From: Ceratorhiza oryzae-sativae
Lineage: Eukaryota; Basidiomycota; Agaricomycetes; Cantharellales; Ceratobasidiaceae
Direction of reading: 5' to 3'
NCBI GenBank assembly: GCA_030998015.1
Contig: JARWMV010000236.1
Coordinates: 1,651,401-1,715,400, forward strand
DNA: 64,000 nucleotides
The translations under genes were made by a program, and so were the position numbers. Below, in pieces: positions 58,137-64,000 of the stretch. The notes below the pieces were generated by a model. That model was not told where the DNA came from, ran no database searches, and was given only the letters and a program-made list of their open reading frames with translations. Position 1 is the stretch's first letter; each line of letters opens with the position of its first letter.

Positions 58137-58741
58137 ATGAAGTTCGTCACCATCAGTGCAGCTCTAGGCCTTGCCTCTCTAGCAGCAGGATGCACCATTC
58201 CCTCCGACTACAACAAGCAAGTAAAAGTCCCTAGCCTAGTATTTAGTCATTAACCTCGCCCGCTATTTAGGTCAGTTGCAACTACTATTCGCAACGTAGC
58301 CAAGGGCCGCAACGCTTCACAGAGGTTGATGCTGGCTCTCTTTGAGACCGGCTGGGTTGAGTCTCAGTAAGTACACTTGGTTATCGCATGTTGATTACGA
58401 CATCTGACCTCTTTTCAATAGCGTTAACAACCGTAAGTTAACGTTCGGAGCGCATACAACCAAGTTTTCTTACTGATGCCCAACCAGTGAACTGCGGTGA
58501 TCGTGACAGCCTCGGTGTCTTCCAGCAGCGCCCCTCGCAAGGCTGGTGCAGCCCCTCGTCTCTCTGCTTGGATGTCACGCATGCTACCAACGCCTTCATC
58601 GACAAGGCTGTTCGCGTTGCGACCTCCAGCATGACCCCTGGTCAACTTGCCCAGGCCGTTCAGGTGTCTGCGTATCCCGATCGCTACGATGCCGCCGAGT
58701 CCAAGGCTAGGAGTATCATTGCTGCCGTCGGTGGCTTCTGA
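58137..58741 (+). CDS. Small secreted lysozyme-like protein of bacterial (actinobacterial) type
   Basis: Signal peptide MKFVTISAALGLASLAAG, then CTIPSDYNK, SVATTIRNVAKGRNASQRLM, LALFETGWVESHVNNLNCGD, RDSLGVFQQRPSQGWCSPSS, ATNAFIDKAVRV and LAQAVQVSAYPDRYDAAESK. GDRDSLGVFQQRPSQGW together with ATNAF and AQAVQ-S-YPD is the pattern of secreted actinobacterial lysozyme-like/transglycosylase-fold proteins; the Glu in ALFETGW lines up with the putative catalytic Glu there. It may attack bacterial walls. Four exons: 58137-58216, 58271-58367, an 11-base exon 58422-58432, and about 58488-58741. The first intron starts GCAAGT (GC-AG). Mature size about 120 residues with four or so Cys. Confidence 0.8.
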
Positions 58742-59544
58742 GCATGGTACCCGAACCGATATTTTGAAAATTCGATGAGTCTCGTGGCGCTCGGTGGCTA
58801 ACCTGGCTTGTACTCGAGTGTTACCAGATTAGTGCATGAATGATAGTGTGTGAGCACTGCCATACAGCAGAAGCGTTGATAAGATCCGACATAGCTAGCG
58901 TCACTATAAATTCCTGGAGAACTGCCTATCATCATGCAGTGGTAAGACGCTTTGCCCTCGCGTCCTAGCTGCGATCGAAAGAATGTATTACTCTCGCGTG
59001 AATGAAAGCCAACTGAAATTCATGGAGTAAGGTCGGCAGAATGCACAGAAGTCATTATTCTAGAGCTATGTCCCGGGGAAGTTATTTTAATTGGGCTCTG
59101 CGCGCCACACATCGCATTTCAGGGAGAGCGACTCCAGTAAGAACTTGGCATTCCCCGACCAATACTAGCCAAATGAACTATTCAGGGAATTTTGCAGATA
59201 ATTTTCTGTGGCAAGTTAGCGGCCTATATTCAGCCAATCAGGGGGCGAGAACGGGTTTGGTACCGATTGGTGTAGTTTAATGCCCGACATTTATCCATGA
59301 TTATCAAGGAAGCCCGTGCACCGGCCCCGGACATCTCATCGACCCCAAATGGCCAACGGCCCGCTCGAAATATTCTCAATGGAGGTACGCGGCAGCCGTA
59401 TCATCTACTTAGCGGCCGAATCGTGATAATGTTTCTCATCGATAATTTCCTATATATAAAGCGCAGAATGGAGCCCCGGTGGATTCGTAGGGTACAAGCA
59501 CTTTCGTTTCCCCAAGCTTCGTCTTCCACCCCGCCTCAGACATC
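58742..59544. other. About 800 bases, spacer with transporter promoter
   Basis: Contains the 3' region of the lysozyme-like gene and the promoter of the sugar transporter. Frames up to 94 codons exist but show no recognisable sequence. Confidence 0.45.
59451..59460 (+). promoter_or_regulatory. TATA box (TATATATAAA) of the second sugar transporter
   Basis: TATATATAAA lies about 85 bases upstream of the ATG at 59545, correct strand and spacing. Confidence 0.5.
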
Positions 59545-61984
59545 ATGGGGATGTGTAAGTCGGCCGGCCTCGCTCAAATAATTTTGTTTAACAGAAACAA
59601 CTGTAGTTTACAATGTCTCATTGGCCGTCTTTGCGGCCATCGGCGGCTTCGTAAGTAGCATCGCCAGAGCTATTGCTTGTCGTTTATGTTGCCATTAGCT
59701 CTTTGGATACGATAGTGGTGTTATTACAAATGTTCTCGAAAACAGATACTTCCTTTCGGTAGGAGAGCACTAATGAGCACCGGGCTATTAATTTATGCGC
59801 ATTCGGCTGGCCAGTACTTCAACCCGACTGATAGCTTGACGGGGGCAGTCGTATCGACACTGGCCGGAGGGTGCTTTGTAGGAGCTGCGTCTGCGGCTTG
59901 GCTTGCGGACCACATCGGTCGTAAAAGAACGCTACAAGTCGGAAGCTTGATCGCCGTCGTTGGGTAAGCACAGTAGCTTTGCTCGCACTTCTGGATACCT
60001 GATCCCTTGACTGTTTCAGCTGCCTTTTACAATGCGCAGCTGTGAATATCGGAATGTTGATTGCTGGCCGCATGTAGGTTAATTTAAAGTTCTAAGTATC
60101 TTGCATAGCTAATATGTATGACGCACAGTATCGCCGGGCTTGCGATTGGAGTTTTGAGCATGATCACCCCTCTATACCAAGTTGAGATTTCTCATCCAAA
60201 ATGGCGCGGCTTCATGGCCGGAACGTTCCAACAAATGCTGTTGGTTGAAAATCCATATTTGCAGGACTCAGACTGACATGTTTATTTTTAGTGGGTTCGG
60301 GTTTATCGTCGCCAACTGGGTCACGTACGGTTGTGACAAGAAAATTCAAGGCGTTGCGGCATGGCGTCTGCCTCTCGGTCTGCAGATGCTGCCGGCTGTA
60401 ATCCTTTTCCTCGGAATGGTAAGCCTGAATAAATTTGATAATTTTTGTAATGCACTAATTTGTCACCCTCAGTTCATTTTCCCGTATTCTCCTAGGTTTG
60501 TCTGAAACCTTGCGGCCAGGCTTGTTTGATCATATTTGACCACCTAGGTGGCTGGTGGCACAAGGTCGCGAAGAAGAGGCATATGCCGTTCTTCAAAAGC
60601 TCCACTACAACGGGGAAAACAAGGAATGGCTCGATGGAGAGTTTGCTGAGATTTGTGAGGTGATCATCGCACGACGCAACGCTGTACCTGATTTGGGGAT
60701 TCCTGACGACCGGGTGTGTAGCAAATTCGCGTCGAGAAGCAGATGAGGTCCAGGAGACTGTCAGATTTGGTTAATACCAAGCCAATGCTGAAGAGAACGC
60801 TTATCGCGTGTGGTGTACAGGCGTTTGGTCAAGTGCGTAGATTCTGCTGCTACTGAGTCAAGGCTGATTATGATTCGGCCAGTTCACTGGGATCAACGTC
60901 ATCAACTAGTGAGTATCGGGATACCGGGCATGCCAGTTATCTCTCTAAATGGCTTGCATATAATTTCTTCACTACTTCTAAAGCTACGGTATGTTTTACG
61001 ATCGAAATCTTGTGTTTCAGTACTTATGCTTGATTCAAAGGGCCTCGCATGTACCGTGCATTGGGCATCTCCGACCCGCTTTTGATCCAATCTATCTATG
61101 GTGTTGTGGGGTAGGTTGTAACCACCATCCGTGTGAAAGTTGAAATTGACCGATACCAACAAATTCTAGACCAATTTGGAACTTGTTCTTCATCATCTTC
61201 CTCGTCGACCGCGTCGGGCGGAAAAAGCCGCTCTTGTTTGGCTCGTTTATGCTGGCTGCATGTCTTGCCGTCGAGACCGCCATCAACGCCCAGGTTTGTT
61301 GCCCTACAGTGCCCCTTGAATCACTCTGTATCTAACACCGCTATTCATAGTACCCGCCCGACTCACCCAATCCAAATAAAGCTGCGCAAGGCGCGGGTGT
61401 TGCGATGTTCTTTATCGCCACCTCTGTGTTCTCCGTCAGTTACGGTCCTATCGCATGGACATATGTCGCGGAGATCTTCCCCATGAGGTTCGTATCGAAT
61501 AATAGACGGTGTCTAAAGATATGTGAACTAAAATTGATCTGGCAGAACTCGTGCTATGGGTGTTTCTGCTGCGACGTGTACCAATTGGGCTTTCAACGTC
61601 CTGTTTGGTCAGACGAGTCCGATCGGTAGGTTGCTGCGTTATTTTTGGTGGAATGGTGGTTGATGTATCCGCATATACACACAGGTCTCGATCACTCGGC
61701 TTGGAAGTATTATCTGTTGTTCGTGTGCTTGAACGTATTCTCGTTCTTTGCAGTCTTACTATTTTTCCCAGAAACCAAGGGGTGAGCTAATAGTGTTAAC
61801 CAGTCCTTGACCGAACCACTCACACACCAGCGCTTCGTTCAGGAAAACGTTGGAAGAGATGGACGAGCTGTTTGGCGACCAAGTCATCGACCACACACTC
61901 GCCTCAACACACCCAGACATGATACAGCGCACGGCAAGCCATCACAATGGGAAGCACGATCTGGAGCATGTCGACCTGAAATAG
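59545..61984 (+). CDS. Sugar transporter, major facilitator superfamily (second copy type)
   Basis: First exon is only eight bases (ATGGGGAT); splicing gives MGIYNVSLAVFAAIGGF then LFGYDSGVITNVLENRYF. Family motifs: LADHIGRKRTLQVGSLIAVV, IAGLAIGVLSMITPLYQVEI, SHPKWRGFMAGTFQQML, FPYSPRWLVAQGREEEA, FTGINVIN, FLVDRVGRKKPLLFGSF, SVSYGPIAWTYVAEIFPM, RAMGVSAATCTNWAFNVLFG and FFPETKG. The cytosolic tail is ELFGDQVIDHTLASTHPDMI and on to HVDLK. About eleven introns, unusually many. It differs clearly from the transporter at 25 kb and belongs to a quinate/lactose-permease-like branch by feel. A plasma membrane sugar importer is the best guess. Confidence 0.85.
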
Positions 61985-62227
61985 TTGTGTATATACCTTT
62001 TCCGATTTGCAGGTATGTAAGATATTCTTGAATCGCACTCTTCGCTTGTGTGTAGTGAGCAAATGGGGTATCATCGCTACTATAAAGCCTAACCAAGGCA
62101 CCCAAAAGTAAATGAAAAGAGGTATAAAGAGTGGCACACGATGCATTAGCCGAACATAATCCATAAACCCAGTTGTTGACGCAGAGACCAGCCACACGTC
62201 ACGTCACATCACAACGTACACAACTGT

Positions 62228-63645
62228 CTATTTTCCGGTCGCCGGACGCATACTCATCCCTACTGCCACAGCGGGTCTGAGCAGACGATTAGAACTTGAA
62301 AGAAGCCAAGGTTTGAATTACAAACTTACCCTCCGGATCCAGAGTTCGACTGTTGAGGGGTGGACGCGGCCGAACTCGAAGCCGACGGTGAAGGAGGGCT
62401 ACCCGAGCTGCTGGCCGTTTCAGTTGGAGCGGGAGCAGAACTATCTGTCGTGGTCGGCGCAGGCGCACTAGACAGAAAACATCAGTAAATCATAGACAAA
62501 GCACATTCGTTTGGTGCGACCTACCCAGCCTGACCACCAGCCGCAATCGTACTCGCCTCGGGCGGGGTTATGGTGTTTACTACCTGAGAGCCGCCCTGGA
62601 TAGGCTGCCCACCCGACTTGAACAACGCGCTCGCACTCTCGGTCTTGGTATCGATAAACGCGCCCGTCGGACCGGCCACGATCTGAGCCGTGTTCTGGTT
62701 CTGCTGGCTGTTGAGCAGCGGCTGGCTCGAGTTGGTGATGTAGATGTAGACGGGGCCCTCGATGCCCTGCGGAACGACGCACTGGTCGATGGGGAACGAA
62801 GCGGCTGCGGCAGCTCCGCCGGTCATCATTTGACAGAAGAGCTTAGCACGGTCGAGGCCGGCGAGGGCGGGGGAGTCGAACGTGAGGCTGGTCCCGGGAG
62901 CGACGGTACCTGTATTGGTCACTTTGAGAGCCGGGTTCGCTACAGATAACGATTAGATGAGATGGAAGAACCGGAATCGCGTGTCACTCACCTGGAATAC
63001 CAAGGTCGCAACCAGAGATGAATCCTCCGGCAAGAGCGAGGACCTGGGACGGGGCAAGGGCGACGTCAAACGCAGCTGGGATCGCGGAGCCGCCGTTGAG
63101 CATGTTGAGCACAGTCTGATGGCGGGCCTCGTCGGTGAGGATGGTGCCGGCCGCGACCAGCAGCTGGCGATCGTCGATGAGGGCTGCGCCTCCGAGGTAG
63201 GCCGACACACCGACATTCTCGACAAGCCGGGCGACGGCAGCCATGGTCTTGACGTCGGTGAGCGCCGAGGTAAAGTCGAATTTGCAGCCGGTGACGGGCG
63301 CTTGGCCGAGCGACTGGAGGACCGAGGCGAGGACGCTCGTGTGCGTGGCTTCGTCGGTGGCGATGGAGGTGAACTGCTCGACAGGGACGGATGCACTGAC
63401 GAATCCTGCGCTCGTAAAGTCCGACGGCTGGAACTTGGCCAGCGCCTGCTTGTAAAACTCGGTCTCGAGCTGTTCGAGGACGTGGGCAAACTCTGGAACA
63501 CGGTCAGCGGGCGACGGCGTGGGCGACGGCGACAAAACTCACTGAGGACCGTGATATCGTTTGCGCTGGCTGCACGGGGGTACTTCATCGGTGCCGCCAG
63601 GGCAACAAGGGGCGCAGAGAGAGCAAGGATCGACTGGAAACGCAT
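62228..63645 (-). CDS. Rds1-like secreted protein with ferritin-like domain
   Basis: MRFQSILALSAPLVALAAPM is a signal peptide followed by KYPRAASANDITVL. The ferritin-like helical domain reads FAHVLEQLETEFYKQALAKF, EQFTSIATDEATHTSVLASV, and AAGTILTDEARHQTVLNML; Glu/His spacing (ETEF, DEATH, DEARH) follows the diiron pattern. The second half is NPALKVTNTGTVAPGTSLTF and a Ser/Pro-rich tail. This is the family of S. pombe rds1 (stress/nutrient-responsive), role unclear. The 3' end is ambiguous: the frame can stop at TAA 62324-62326, or the same GTAAGT acts as donor and a last exon adds PAVAVGMSMRPATGK ending at 62228. I chose the latter because both splice signals are strong. Confidence 0.85.
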
Positions 63646-63883
63646 CGTGGACAAGTGCTACCGGAGCGACGAAGAATGCAGACGGGCGCAGCCCAAGGGA
63701 AAAAAAAATGAGACCCGGAAAGGAGGGTGGAAGGCGAGTCTGAGTCCACTGAGTCTGCCGCCGGACTACAAATACGCTACGGAGAACCAAGGGCCTAACG
63801 CCGATCCTCACGTTGCCAAGGCGAGCTTGTCTCGTACGAGGATCCGAGCAAACAAAAGAACCACAAAATCATTCAATGGTTGT

Positions 63884-64000
63884 CTACTCTGGTGGGCGCG
63901 AACGATAGAGCCCGCTTGGCATCTCTGTGTACGGTACACGCTCAACCATCTCGGGTCTCAGCTGATCCAACCGAGTCGCACCCAACAACCTCATCCCTGT
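63884..64000 (-). CDS. C-terminus of a second FMN-dependent 2-hydroxy-acid dehydrogenase (flavocytochrome b2-like), cut by the window
   Basis: The last 117 bases are one open minus-strand frame of 38 residues plus stop: TGMRLLGATRLDQLRPEMVE then RVPYTEMPSGLYRSRPPE. The block MRLLGATRLDQL corresponds to MKLLGATSLDQLGPHLL at the C-terminus of the flavocytochrome b2 gene at 43.8 kb, and the family's usual L-PEMV closes it. The gene is thus a paralogue entering from the right. Its 3' end faces the promoter of the Rds1-like gene. Confidence 0.72.
   Translation of the reverse strand, partial: TGMRLLGATRLDQLRPEMVERVPYTEMPSGLYRSRPPE

Noticed and set aside
1..64000. CRISPR arrays, insertion sequences, operons with ribosome binding sites
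   Set aside because: Spliced genes and fungal families show a eukaryotic nuclear contig; I saw no regularly spaced repeats or transposase frames.

Overview
This is a filamentous basidiomycete (Agaricomycete) nuclear contig. Dense protein genes sit on both strands with many short introns (mostly 45-65 nt, GT-AG). Typical fungal genes are present: VTC1, CHS5, a GRR1-type F-box protein, a flavocytochrome b2, DASH-free animal-like photolyase and Rds1. Gene content and intron style resemble Rhizoctonia/Ceratobasidium (Cantharellales), but that placement is inference. About 35 protein genes and one partial tRNA gene are supported; most functions rest on recognised conserved blocks rebuilt across introns by eye.

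Layout. 0-6.4 kb: intron-containing tRNA-Val end, a small disordered protein, an iron-type alcohol dehydrogenase (hydroxyacid-oxoacid transhydrogenase), a secreted protein of unknown role, mitochondrial uL22, and YOS1. 6.9-16 kb: a single-pass membrane protein, a membrane-anchored aspartic protease, a mitochondrial PPR protein, a 1.36 kb gene-free stretch, and OST1/ribophorin I. 16.3-21.4 kb: a tandem pair of related P450s (both with frame problems), followed by a 33-residue CaaX peptide that looks like a mating pheromone precursor. 22-33.2 kb: RPN9, THOC7, a hexose-type transporter, SWC4, VTC1 and GRR1. 33.4-41.8 kb: lipoate ligase, a zinc alcohol dehydrogenase, a (6-4) photolyase/cryptochrome, proteasome beta-3 and an uncharacterised protein. 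41.9-51.4 kb, all on the minus strand: RNase Z, flavocytochrome b2, VPS41 and SKI8. 52.4-64 kb: an FAD monooxygenase, CHS5, RPS12, a small secreted lysozyme-like protein of bacterial type, a second sugar transporter, an Rds1-like ferritin-fold secreted protein, and the C-terminus of a second FMN-dependent dehydrogenase running off the end.

Most of the window is housekeeping: proteasome (RPN9, PUP3), secretory and vacuolar traffic (YOS1, OST1, CHS5, VPS41, VTC1), RNA handling (THOC7, RNase Z, SKI8), mitochondrial translation and cofactor supply (uL22m, PPR, lipoate ligase). The accessory parts are the P450 pair with the neighbouring pheromone-like gene, and the right end with FAD monooxygenase, secreted lysozyme-like enzyme, transporter and Rds1-like protein.

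Two signals cut across genes. First, at least eight positions in six otherwise well conserved genes lose the frame by exactly one base, and adding one more copy of a base already present restores the family sequence each time; this points to under-called homopolymers in the assembly rather than eight real mutations. Second, several unusual splice structures appear: a candidate AT-AC intron in the lipoate ligase, a GC-AG intron plus an 11-nt microexon in the lysozyme-like gene, and a first coding exon made only of ATG in the proteasome beta-3 gene.
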